Shown here one piece after another: positions 1 through 5,735 of a stretch of 9,485 bases of DNA (position 1 is the first letter of the stretch; every line of letters begins with the position of its first letter). The notes below the pieces were generated by a model, which saw only the letters and a list, made by a program, of their open reading frames with translations, did not search any database and was not told the origin of the DNA. This stretch comes from Candidatus Poribacteria bacterium (GTDB taxonomy: Bacteria; Poribacteria; WGA-4E; WGA-3G). Location of the stretch: the NCBI GenBank assembly GCA_009845505.1, contig VXZL01000396.1, positions 1-9,485 of the forward strand, given 5' to 3'. Both the position numbers and the translations under genes were made by a program.

Positions 1-56
1 GTCGATGCATTAAGTATAACACAGCCGCTGCTATTTTTGAACTTAATTTAAAACCT

Positions 57-85
57 TTGATTTCCCGAACATATTCTGATATAAT
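57..85 (+). promoter_or_regulatory. Sigma-70-type promoter of purD
   Basis: A -35 box TTGATT (57-62) is separated by exactly 17 bp from a perfect -10 box TATAAT (80-85). A TG dinucleotide at 77-78 makes it an extended -10. Transcription would start near 92, giving a leader of only about 18 nt before the purD start. The match to the housekeeping consensus is close, so constitutive expression is inferred. I see no PurR-like operator or purine riboswitch in the 109 bases available. Confidence 0.75.
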
Positions 86-95
86 ACACTCAAAA

Positions 96-100
96 AAGGA
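96..100 (+). promoter_or_regulatory. Ribosome binding site of purD
   Basis: AAGGA lies 9 nt before the ATG at 110, a normal Shine-Dalgarno distance. It supports that start codon. Confidence 0.7.
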
Positions 101-109
101 CAAGACCTA

Positions 110-1384
110 ATGAAAATACTGGTTATTGGGCAAGGCGGACGTGAACACACACTCGTCTGGAAACTTGCCCAGAGTTCGCTCGTTGAAAAAATCTATTGCG
201 CCCCCGGCAATGCCGGCATCTCACAAATCGCAGAATCTATCCCTATGCCGGACCAGTTTACTGACTTGGCAGACTGGGCGGAATCCGAAAATATCGGATT
301 AACTGTGGTCGGTCCCGAAGCACCATTGGCTGAAGGGATCGTTGATACATTCCATGAGCGCGGACTCAAAGCGTTTGGACCCGATAAACGTGCTGCTCGT
401 CTTGAAGCAAGCAAAGATTTCGCCAAGCAGCTGATGGTGAAAAACAATATACCAACCGCAGCGCACCGCACATTCGTGGATGCTGAGGAGGCGATGGCGT
501 ATATTGAGGATCAAAATACACCTGTTTTTGTTAAGGCAGATGGACTTGCCGCTGGCAAAGGCGTTATCCCCGGACGTACCTTCAAACAGGCGGCGCAAGC
601 TGTCACAACTATTTTAATAGACAAAGCATTTGGCGAAGCAGGCGATAGCGTCGTAATTGAGGAAGAATTAATCGGCGAAGAAGCCTCGTTTACCGTTCTC
701 ACTGATGGCACACACTGTCTGCCTTTTGTCTCTTCGCAAGACCATAAAATGTCGCACGACGGGGATACGGGTAAAAATACCGGCGGAATGGGTGCTTATT
801 CGCCTGCTCCTGTTATCACACCTGAACTGCACGACGATGTGATGCAGCACATCGTCTACCCGACTATCAACGGTATGGCGGCTATCGGAAGACCCTTCAG
901 AGGTGTGCTATACGTCGGTTTGATGATTACGGATGCCGGTCCGAAGGTGGTGGAATTCAACTGTCGTTTTGGAGACCCGGAGGCACAAGTGCTTTTACCG
1001 CGTCTCAAGAGCGATTTGGTGCCTTTGTTGATGGCGTGTATTGATGGAACGCTCGCACAGCACACTAACGTGCAATGGCATGACGAAGCCGCCGCTTGTG
1101 TCGTCATGGCTTCGGGTGGGTATCCTGACCCTTACCAAACGGGCAAAATTATTACAGGCTTGGAAGATGCTGCAACGCTTGAAGGTGTGAACGTTTTTCA
1201 CGCTGGCACGAAACACGACGGTGAAAACATCGTCACGGATGGCGGTAGGGTGTTAGGTGTTACGGCTACTGCTGATCGGTTACACGATGCGATTCAACGG
1301 GCGTACCAAGGTGTTTCCGCTATTCAGTTCGCCGATGCACATTTTCGGAACGACATCGGATACCGAGCATTAGAACGGAATTGA
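110..1384 (+). CDS. purD: Phosphoribosylamine--glycine ligase (GARS)
   Basis: This enzyme joins 5-phosphoribosylamine to glycine using ATP to make glycinamide ribonucleotide, the second step of de novo purine synthesis in the cytoplasm. The 424-aa length is normal for monofunctional bacterial PurD. Visible landmarks are the N-terminal GQGGREHTLVWKLAQS nucleotide-binding segment (about residues 7-22), the ATP-grasp loop with DGLAAGKGV around 145-153, the NTGGMGAYSPAP segment in the middle, and the family signature RFGDPEAQ at 286-293. The C-terminal domain carries the usual GGYPDPYQTGK region. The start is fixed by the AAGGA site and a strong promoter just upstream. No other pur gene is in the window and the gene appears to be its own transcription unit, followed directly by an inverted-repeat element. 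No key residue seems missing and the reading frame is intact. Confidence 0.97.
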   Translation: MKILVIGQGGREHTLVWKLAQSSLVEKIYCAPGNAGISQIAESIPMPDQFTDLADWAESENIGLTVVGPEAPLAEGIVDTFHERGLKAFGPDKRAARLEASKDFAKQLMVKNNIPTAAHRTFVDAEEAMAYIEDQNTPVFVKADGLAAGKGVIPGRTFKQAAQAVTTILIDKAFGEAGDSVVIEEELIGEEASFTVLTDGTHCLPFVSSQDHKMSHDGDTGKNTGGMGAYSPAPVITPELHDDVMQHIVYPTINGMAAIGRPFRGVLYVGLMITDAGPKVVEFNCRFGDPEAQVLLPRLKSDLVPLLMACIDGTLAQHTNVQWHDEAAACVVMASGGYPDPYQTGKIITGLEDAATLEGVNVFHAGTKHDGENIVTDGGRVLGVTATADRLHDAIQRAYQGVSAIQFADAHFRNDIGYRALERN

Positions 1385-1387
1385 GCT

Positions 1388-1518
1388 GCTGGCGAGGTTT
1401 TGCGGCGTACTCGCCCCCGGTGAAGCCCACACGGGAAACCTCATACCCGGGGAATGCCTATAAGGCATTCATACCGTTGATTCTGATTTATGCGACGTGC
1501 TTTCCTAACCTCGCCAGC
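1388..1518. repeat. 131-bp element with 12-bp perfect terminal inverted repeats
   Basis: GCTGGCGAGGTT (1388-1399) is matched perfectly by AACCTCGCCAGC (1507-1518). Between the arms lie CCCCGG (1415-1420) pairing with CCGGGG (1447-1452), and a hairpin with 8-bp arms and a 3-nt loop, GAATGCCT-ATA-AGGCATTC (1452-1470). The element begins 3 nt after the purD stop and ends 4 nt before the extended -10 box of the next gene. It could be a miniature non-autonomous mobile element, an intergenic repeat, or a folded 3' UTR that ends purD transcription. There is no T-run after the right arm, so a simple intrinsic terminator is not clear. No flanking target duplication was found. The pairing is directly visible; the role is inferred. 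Confidence 0.6.
1452..1470. repeat. 8-bp-arm palindrome inside the inverted-repeat element
   Basis: GAATGCCT and AGGCATTC flank a 3-nt ATA spacer as a perfect inverted repeat. It would make a tight hairpin in RNA or a cruciform in DNA. The 3-nt loop format recurs in the palindromes at 5504-5518 and 5552-5568. Confidence 0.6.
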
Positions 1519-1522
1519 CATC

Positions 1523-1531
1523 TGGTATAAT
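1523..1531 (+). promoter_or_regulatory. Extended -10 promoter for the zinc-finger/winged-helix gene
   Basis: TGG followed by TATAAT (1526-1531) is a perfect extended -10 element. There is no good -35 box: about 17 bp upstream lies the right arm of the inverted repeat. Extended -10 promoters can work without one. Transcription would start near 1538, leaving a leader of about 22 nt before the ATG at 1560. Confidence 0.5.
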
Positions 1532-1559
1532 ATATAACGTAATACAATGGTGCAAAGAA

Positions 1560-2081
1560 ATGCAGGCTGAACTCACATATAAAATCGCCAAATGTTGCAC
1601 CCCACAAGAGGGAAACCCAATTACCGGCTATTTCAAAAAGGACGGCACGATTACTGTCCATGATGTCACCTGCAATGCAGTCCAAGGTTTACGAACAGAG
1701 CGGTTGCTAAAGGTAACATGGCATGAGATCCGGACGACCGAAGCTGCAGCGGATGCTGTCCCACTCGCACCTGAATTTGCCGAACTTGATGAAACCGATT
1801 ACTTTATACTCAAGCACCACCAAGAATTCGGAATGGACTACTCCATCGTTGTCGCTGAGACTTTAAGAGTTCCACTTGAAGAGATGCAACAACGACACCG
1901 AAAATTAAGGGAACTTGGTGGATTAAAACGGGTGCAAGGACGTGTAATCCAATATCGAAAAAATATCGTTAAAGGCAAATGGATCAAACATCGAAATCAT
2001 ACTTACTATGAGCTGACACCAGAAGGCAAAACGTGGATTGCAGCTTTTGAAGATCAGCAAACTTTGGCATCTACCATGTAG
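1560..2081 (+). CDS. RelA/SpoT-type zinc-finger domain fused to a winged-helix-like domain
   Basis: Residues 5-60 resemble the zinc-finger (conserved-cysteine) domain near the C-terminus of long RelA/SpoT proteins. They contain IAKCCTPQEGNPITGYF, then TVHDVTC and a short strand ending in KVTW. The likely metal ligands C12, C13, H34 and C38 keep the CC-x20-H-x3-C spacing of RelA. There is no (p)ppGpp synthetase, hydrolase or TGS domain, so the protein cannot make or degrade the alarmone. Residues 77-165 look like a winged helix: a helix after LDETDYFILKHHQEF, a second with SIVVAETLRVPLEEMQQRHRKLRELGG, and a wing ending in HTYYELTPEGKTWI, as in some archaeal-type DUF2250 proteins (tentative). 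The start at 1560 is the only ATG before the reading frame closes at 1506. No clear Shine-Dalgarno precedes it, so translation may be weak or rely on the short leader. The function is unknown. A ribosome- or nucleic-acid-associated regulator is inferred. Confidence 0.75.
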   Translation: MQAELTYKIAKCCTPQEGNPITGYFKKDGTITVHDVTCNAVQGLRTERLLKVTWHEIRTTEAAADAVPLAPEFAELDETDYFILKHHQEFGMDYSIVVAETLRVPLEEMQQRHRKLRELGGLKRVQGRVIQYRKNIVKGKWIKHRNHTYYELTPEGKTWIAAFEDQQTLASTM

Positions 2082-2235
2082 TATAACCTGTTAGGTTGTG
2101 CTATCCAAACGTCTGTCTTCGTCCGGGTATCTCCACCTAAAAGAATGCCTTACGGTCAAAATTGCGTCCGTCCTGATCTTAATTATTGATTGCCGAGACG
2201 CGTACCGATGAAAAAACACACTGAGAGGGTTTATC
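2082..2235 (+). other. Intergenic region with a small 3-nt-loop hairpin
   Basis: The 154 bp between genes open with AACCT-GTT-AGGTT (2085-2097), a small hairpin extendable by wobble pairs just after the stop. It may be a weak terminator but lacks a T-run. No convincing promoter was found, although the next gene needs one or read-through. A GAGAGG ribosome binding site (2223-2228) lies 7 nt before the ATG at 2236. Confidence 0.4.
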
Positions 2236-3414
2236 ATGTTAAATCAACTTCTAAATTGGCGCATTGATGCCGAACGGCGTAGAAATAGGATACGTTCTGT
2301 CGTTTTATTATCTCTTATTGTTCACATGATCGTTGTCATTGTCTATCTCTTCTTGCCGATAAACCAACTCAGCGATCAGCAGGAGGATGCCTTTGCTGTT
2401 GATTTGATTGACGATGCAGAAGCACCCAGGAAGCGCAGCCCAAAGCCCAAACCGCCATTGACAAAAAAATTATATGATCCCAATCAGCAGCTCGCAAGAA
2501 ATGCGGAGGATAGGAAAATTGAAACGACGCGGAACAAAATAGATGAAGTCATGAAACTCAGTTCACGCGTTGTGATTCAGGATGTTGAAGTCAATAAAGC
2601 ACCGGTGAGTGAAACCATCCCAGATGTTATGACGGATGCCCAATTACGAGATGCGGAAGCCTCAAATCTCAGTAGGCTCATCTCACAACCCGGACGCACC
2701 GATGGTCGCGGGGTTGTTACCGGTAGAGTTCGAGCGCGTGGAGACGAGGGCGGCGGGGACGGACTCCTCGGCGGTGGTGGGGCTGACGGTATCGCAGATC
2801 GGCTTGGCATCATTGATTTCCTCAACGAACTTAACGGACCCAAAGAGGTCGTCTACTGTCTTGACATCACCGCAAGTATGGTGGCAGCGGGAATGAAAAA
2901 GTTACCATTGGCAGTAAGCGCTCTAAAAGATTCCGTAATGATGTTAGGAGATGAGGATAAGTTTAACATTGTAACGTTTTCTACCACAGCGGAAACTATG
3001 AGTGAGAAAATGATTCCTGCGAATGCGACGAACATAGAACGTGTCTTCAAGTACCTTGACAGATTCACACCGGAGGGTCTTTGGAAGAATAGCGATACTA
3101 ACATTCTCCTTGCCATTGAAGCCGCTTTGACGTTTGAACCCACTGTTGTTGTTTTGATAACAGATGGCTTACCACAAGTAGATAAGAATAGTGAAGTACA
3201 CATTGAAACGAACACTCAGAAGATTCTTGATATTGTCCGTGAACAGAATCGCAATAACGCCGTTATCTACGTTGTTGGTCTTGAAATTAATTTAAAACAC
3301 TCACGTGGAGCAGAACTGCTTGTTTCTCTTGCTGAGGAACACAACGGAAAAATAAAGGCTATTGACGGTGGACAATTGTTTGAATTCGCAGAACAGGAAG
3401 GGTTAAACGATTAA
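2236..3414 (+). CDS. Membrane-anchored von Willebrand factor A protein with TonB-like N-terminus
   Basis: The 392-aa protein starts with a short basic cytoplasmic segment rich in Arg (9-20), then one hydrophobic membrane helix (about 22-40). An acidic stretch and a Lys/Pro linker (64-74, with SPKPKPP) follow, the plan of TonB-type N-termini and of VWA proteins from Bacteroidetes-like lineages. After a coiled, charged region and a glycine-rich linker (about 169-185) comes a VWA domain (about 203-385). Its metal-ion-dependent adhesion site is visible as DITAS (D210, T212, S214, with Thr where the usual motif has Ser), T288 in SDTNI, and D310 in VLITDGLP. The VWA domain should sit outside the inner membrane and bind a partner through a divalent metal. 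The role is unknown: no MoxR ATPase, ExbB/ExbD or BatB-like partner is in the window. The GAGAGG site supports the start. Confidence 0.85.
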   Translation: MLNQLLNWRIDAERRRNRIRSVVLLSLIVHMIVVIVYLFLPINQLSDQQEDAFAVDLIDDAEAPRKRSPKPKPPLTKKLYDPNQQLARNAEDRKIETTRNKIDEVMKLSSRVVIQDVEVNKAPVSETIPDVMTDAQLRDAEASNLSRLISQPGRTDGRGVVTGRVRARGDEGGGDGLLGGGGADGIADRLGIIDFLNELNGPKEVVYCLDITASMVAAGMKKLPLAVSALKDSVMMLGDEDKFNIVTFSTTAETMSEKMIPANATNIERVFKYLDRFTPEGLWKNSDTNILLAIEAALTFEPTVVVLITDGLPQVDKNSEVHIETNTQKILDIVREQNRNNAVIYVVGLEINLKHSRGAELLVSLAEEHNGKIKAIDGGQLFEFAEQEGLND

Positions 3415-3450
3415 TTAAACTGGTATTGATGTTAATCAAGCACAATCTTA

Positions 3451-3789
3451 ATGCGTAGCACACGCCCACGAGAGCTACAATTCTATCAGACTTCAAAAGG
3501 TAGTGAACCTTTCACTGAGTGGTTTAAAACTATTCGAGATACAAGAGCACAAAGTAGTATTCGGTCGAGATTGCTCTATCTTGAGCAAGGCAATTTCGGT
3601 GATTACCGCTCTGTGGGTGGAGGCGTTTTTGAAATGCGTATCCATATCGGGGCGGGTTATCGTGTTTATTTTGCGGAGATAGATAACACAATTGTGCTTT
3701 TGCTCTGCGGTGGGGACAAGGCATCGCAAACGCGAGATATTCGACGCGCAAAAACCTATTGGCAAGAATACAAGGAGGCACACACATGA
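3451..3789 (+). CDS. RelE/HigB-family toxin (phage Gp49-like, addiction module killer type)
   Basis: The 112-aa protein fits the small basic RelE-fold toxins of the Gp49/HigB type, which are usually ribosome-dependent mRNA interferases. Recognisable elements are the N-terminal FTEWFKTIRDTRAQSSI helix, RLLYLEQGNFGDYRSVGGGVFEMRI in the middle, GAGYRVYF, and LLLCGGDKASQTRDIRRAKTYW near the end. This order matches the addiction-module killer family closely. The basic residues in the YRSVGGGVFEMRI and GAGYRVYF strands and the C-terminal GGDK helix are where the family holds its active-site residues. The toxin gene comes first and overlaps the antitoxin gene by 4 nt (ATGA), as in higBA. It has no obvious Shine-Dalgarno site, which would favour antitoxin over toxin; that is inferred. 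It begins 36 nt after the VWA gene. No clear promoter of its own was found. Confidence 0.88.
   Translation: MRSTRPRELQFYQTSKGSEPFTEWFKTIRDTRAQSSIRSRLLYLEQGNFGDYRSVGGGVFEMRIHIGAGYRVYFAEIDNTIVLLLCGGDKASQTRDIRRAKTYWQEYKEAHT
3772..3778 (+). promoter_or_regulatory. Strong ribosome binding site that fixes the antitoxin start
   Basis: AAGGAGG lies 7 nt before the ATG at 3786, inside the toxin's last codons. It rules in this start over the in-frame TTG at 3759, which has no comparable site. It also suggests that the antitoxin is translated better than the toxin. Confidence 0.8.
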
Positions 3790-4190
3790 GAAAATTAAGA
3801 AAATGGCATGATGTTCTTATTGAAGACCTGACCGCGGATCGCGAGGCTGCCATCGGGTTTCTTCAAGCGGTATTACAGGATTACCAAATATACAGGAACC
3901 CAGCTGCGTTAGTGAGTGCACTCCGGATTGTTATAGACGCACAGGGCGGGATCCCCAAACTTGCCAAGCAAACTGAAATGGACCCACAAACCCTCTCGGA
4001 AGTGTTCTCGTATGAGAAGCCACCGCGCCTTGATATGCTCATAACGATTCTTACCGCGCTTGGATGTCGGCTTTCAATTGAACCTCTGGAGAATAAAGAC
4101 TTTTGTTCAACATCTGTAGGTATACATACCCGGATTGCGCCGCCGGAGGGTAGCAAATCCGATACAGCACTTGCTATAGATAGCGAATAG
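3786..4190 (+). CDS. HigA-type helix-turn-helix antitoxin
   Basis: The 134-aa protein looks like the antidote partner of the preceding toxin. Residues 17-53 carry the helical N-terminal part with AAIGFLQAVLQDY and NPAALVSALRIVIDAQGG. An HTH follows at about 55-90 (IPKLAKQTEMDPQTLSEVFSYEKPP, then LDMLITILTALGCRLSIEPL), the hallmark of the probable addiction module antidote family. It is expected to neutralise the toxin by direct binding and to repress the pair's promoter. Residues 102-134 form a tail beyond the usual end of the family, with no domain I recognise. The start at ATG 3786 is chosen over TTG 3759 because of the AAGGAGG site and the 4-nt ATGA overlap with the toxin stop. Confidence 0.88.
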   Translation: MRKLRKWHDVLIEDLTADREAAIGFLQAVLQDYQIYRNPAALVSALRIVIDAQGGIPKLAKQTEMDPQTLSEVFSYEKPPRLDMLITILTALGCRLSIEPLENKDFCSTSVGIHTRIAPPEGSKSDTALAIDSE

Positions 4191-4216
4191 AATTGGAGAA
4201 AATAAAATTGGTTAAT

Positions 4217-4225
4217 TGGTATAAC
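4217..4225 (+). promoter_or_regulatory. Possible extended -10 promoter for the SDR unit
   Basis: TGG followed by TATAAC resembles an extended -10 box in the 52-bp gap after the antitoxin gene. A TTGGAG (4193-4198) lies 21 bp upstream, too far for a good -35. A start near 4232 would leave a leader of roughly 11 nt and would cut into the Shine-Dalgarno site, so the call is weak. Confidence 0.3.
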
Positions 4226-4232
4226 ACAAATT

Positions 4233-4236
4233 GGAG
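4233..4236 (+). promoter_or_regulatory. Ribosome binding site of the SDR gene
   Basis: GGAG lies 6 nt before the ATG at 4243 and supports that start. Confidence 0.6.
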
Positions 4237-4242
4237 TAATAT

Positions 4243-5049
4243 ATGATTCAAAAACCCGCAACCAACGTCATCCAGCAATTTCGACTTGATGGCAAGGTGA
4301 GTCTTGTCACGGGTGCTAGTCGTGGCATCGGACTCGCTATGGTGGAAGGGCTCGCAGGCGCAGGTTCCGAACTCGTCATTGTTGGCAGAGAACTGGAGAC
4401 ATTAACACCCGTTGCTGAACGAATTGCTGCGGAGACCGGTGGAACCGTCCTCCCAATTCAGGCGGATGTCGGGAATCTCACTGAAATTGATGCGCTCGTT
4501 GCCCAAACTGTTGAAACCTTCGGCAGAATTGATGTGCTCGTCAATAACGCTGGAGTCAATAGACGGAATCCTGCACTGGACTTTACCGAAACGGATTGGG
4601 ATTTCGTCACAGATATTAATCTCAAAGGTGCCTTCTTTCTCGCAAAAGCCTGTGGTAACGTTATGAAAGAACAGAAGGCTGGAAAGGTCATTAATACCTT
4701 ATCGCTCACCTCAGCGATCGGGTTACCCACGAGCGTCGCCTATACGGCAGCGAAAGGTGGACTCCTGCAATTGACAAAACTCCTCGCTGTAGAATGGGCG
4801 GAACACAACATTCAAGTGAACGGCATCGCACCCGGGTTTATCCGGACAGAGATGACCGCACCCGCACGCGAAGACAACCGCAATGAATGGATCCTCAATC
4901 GAACACCCGCCTATCGGTGGGGAGAGCCTGAAGACTTGGCGGGTTTGACAATCTTCTTCGCATCCAATGCCTCCGATTTTGTCACCGGTCAAATGGTTTT
5001 CGTAGATGGTGGATTCATGGCGGGAAGCGATTGGAGGCGACGTTCCTGA
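4243..5049 (+). CDS. Classical short-chain dehydrogenase/reductase (FabG / gluconate 5-dehydrogenase-like)
   Basis: This is a 268-aa NAD(P)-dependent oxidoreductase with a Rossmann fold, of normal length for classical SDRs. The cofactor loop TGASRGIG is at 23-30 and the structural NNAG motif at 101-104. The catalytic triad is S154, Y167 and K171 (YTAAK), with the Asn of NLKGAF as the fourth active-site residue. Y167 to S154 is 13 residues, the spacing of E. coli FabG. The C-terminal SDFVTGQMVFVDGGF segment is also typical. After the cofactor loop, strand 2 ends in VGRELETL, where an Arg rather than an acidic residue suggests a preference for NADP(H); this is inferred. The closest described groups are sugar-acid dehydrogenases such as gluconate 5-dehydrogenase and 2-deoxy-D-gluconate 3-dehydrogenase, and the 3-oxoacyl-ACP reductase FabG. 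The substrate cannot be read from sequence. The downstream small gene starts 1 nt after the stop, so the two are probably co-transcribed. Confidence 0.93.
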   Translation: MIQKPATNVIQQFRLDGKVSLVTGASRGIGLAMVEGLAGAGSELVIVGRELETLTPVAERIAAETGGTVLPIQADVGNLTEIDALVAQTVETFGRIDVLVNNAGVNRRNPALDFTETDWDFVTDINLKGAFFLAKACGNVMKEQKAGKVINTLSLTSAIGLPTSVAYTAAKGGLLQLTKLLAVEWAEHNIQVNGIAPGFIRTEMTAPAREDNRNEWILNRTPAYRWGEPEDLAGLTIFFASNASDFVTGQMVFVDGGFMAGSDWRRRS

Positions 5050-5050
5050 T

Positions 5051-5287
5051 ATGGAAAAAGAACACAGTTTCGGAAAAGGCGAAAACCAGACTTCACTCAA
5101 AGAAATTGAACAGGTCCTGCACGAACTTCAAATTGAAGACGCTGTTCTCTTTGACCACACACCCGTTTTACGCATCCAGATCTCCGAGGCGCAATTTGCG
5201 CATGCACTCGAAATCCGAGAGGTTTTGGTTGAGCGCATAAAACCCCTCGGATACCGTTTCGTTGCCCTTGATTTAGATGAATTCTAA
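5051..5287 (+). CDS. Small protein resembling the C-terminal end of LarE
   Basis: This 78-aa protein starts 1 nt after the SDR stop. ATG 5051 is preferred because it avoids overlapping the SDR frame. A GGAGG (5033-5037) lies 13 nt upstream, rather far. ATG 5006 is in frame but inside the SDR gene. The last 45 residues (VLRIQISEAQFAHALEIR, then a helix, then GYRFVALDLDEF) resemble the C-terminal end of LarE, the ATP-dependent sacrificial sulfur transferase that builds the nickel-pincer cofactor of lactate racemase. There LARIEV..., a helix pair and GFRYVTLDLEGF recur. The ATP-binding PP-loop domain and sacrificial cysteine of LarE are absent, so sulfur transfer is not expected. The N-terminal third is charged and not recognised. 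It may be a relict, a domain used alone, or a partner of a LarE encoded elsewhere. The similarity is from memory. Confidence 0.6.
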   Translation: MEKEHSFGKGENQTSLKEIEQVLHELQIEDAVLFDHTPVLRIQISEAQFAHALEIREVLVERIKPLGYRFVALDLDEF

Positions 5288-5291
5288 TTAT

Positions 5292-5307
5292 AGGAGCGAG
5301 GGCTCCT
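5292..5307 (+). terminator. Possible terminator hairpin after the LarE-tail gene
   Basis: AGGAGC pairs with GCTCCT around a 4-nt GAGG loop, 5 nt after the gene's stop. CGAGG/CCTCG (5297-5309) is an overlapping alternative stem. Only a mixed CGTCTGTCTTGT follows, not a true T-run, so it may be a weak terminator or a short interspersed palindrome. Confidence 0.4.
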
Positions 5308-5402
5308 CGTCTGTCTTGTACGAACTACTATTCACTGACCGCCATTCACAATCCGCTACCAAAATATTGGCATAGCCTTTCGGAGATTTCGGAGCAAAAA
5401 AA

Positions 5403-5431
5403 TTGATTTTCATGCTATGATGTGTTATAAT
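5403..5431 (+). promoter_or_regulatory. Strong extended -10 promoter of the secreted protease gene
   Basis: A -35 TTGATT (5403-5408), a 17-bp spacer and a perfect -10 TATAAT (5426-5431) are present, with TG at 5423-5424. This is the same architecture, to the letter in the -35, as the purD promoter. Transcription would start near 5438, about 298 nt before the protease start codon, so the mRNA has a long 5' leader. Confidence 0.7.
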
Positions 5432-5503
5432 ATTATAACCTAAGTTCTAAGTTGCTACTAACGGATTTGGCACATTTCAGAAAGGTTTTTCAGTCGCTTT
5501 CCA

Positions 5504-5518
5504 CACCCCAGAGGGGTG
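5504..5518. repeat. Short palindrome CACCCC-AGA-GGGGTG
   Basis: A perfect inverted repeat of 6 bp with a 3-nt loop. Together with the next palindrome, 33 bp on, it looks like an interspersed repetitive extragenic unit rather than part of a gene. Inside the leader it may also be an RNA hairpin. Confidence 0.55.
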
Positions 5519-5551
5519 ATATATCTATAGAAAATGGCGTATTTACCGATC

Positions 5552-5568
5552 GCACTCCAGCGGAGTGC
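5552..5568. repeat. Short palindrome GCACTCC-AGC-GGAGTGC
   Basis: A perfect inverted repeat of 7 bp with a 3-nt loop, of the same design as 5504-5518. The paired layout resembles REP/BIME-type repeats. Copy number in the genome cannot be judged from this window. Confidence 0.55.
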
Positions 5569-5723
5569 TATATGTTTATGATACGCGGCAACTTGCGTTA
5601 TTATAGCGAAATTTGCAATTATCTATCATATCCTCTTATTCTTGTATCGGGTATTTGGCTGTTAGAAATAGGTGTCCATTCGCATAGTAGAAATATTTAT
5701 TGTTATGATAAAACTGATCACCC

Positions 5724-5730
5724 AAAGGAG
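5724..5730 (+). promoter_or_regulatory. Ribosome binding site of the secreted protease gene
   Basis: AAAGGAG lies 5 nt before the ATG at 5736. It supports a start that gives a clean signal peptide. Confidence 0.75.
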
Positions 5731-5735
5731 TTGCC

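Larger units (their letters stand above)
5288..5735 (+). other. 448-bp non-coding region: terminator-like hairpin, promoter, long leader with palindromes
   Basis: No protein gene is convincing here. In order it holds a hairpin at 5292-5307, a small imperfect hairpin at 5355-5376 (CCAA/TTGG with outer GCTA/TAGC), a strong promoter at 5403-5431, and a leader of about 300 nt before the next gene. The leader carries two 3-nt-loop palindromes at 5504-5518 and 5552-5568. From 5570 to 5720 it is AT-rich with no fold I can support. Confidence 0.6.

Noticed and set aside
1..56. Possible end of an upstream gene
   Set aside because: The segment is AT-rich with no clear coding signal or stop that could be placed in a recognised protein.
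1547..1570. ATG at 1547 as a start for the zinc-finger gene
   Set aside because: It is in a different frame and hits a stop after seven codons.
2577..2896. Reading frames on both strands that overlap the VWA gene
   Set aside because: They are shadows of the Gly-rich and charged linker of the VWA protein. They have no family similarity and no start signals.
3421..3440. TGGTATTGAT as a toxin promoter
   Set aside because: The -10 match is only three of six and the -35 is poor. It is too weak to annotate.
3759..3785. TTG start giving 9 extra residues to the antitoxin
   Set aside because: No ribosome binding site fits it, while AAGGAGG at 3772-3778 points to ATG 3786 with a 4-nt overlap.
5006..5050. 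Alternative upstream start (ATG 5006) for the LarE-tail gene
   Set aside because: It lies inside the SDR coding sequence and would add 15 residues unlike any family. ATG 5051, 1 nt after the SDR stop, is the simpler choice.
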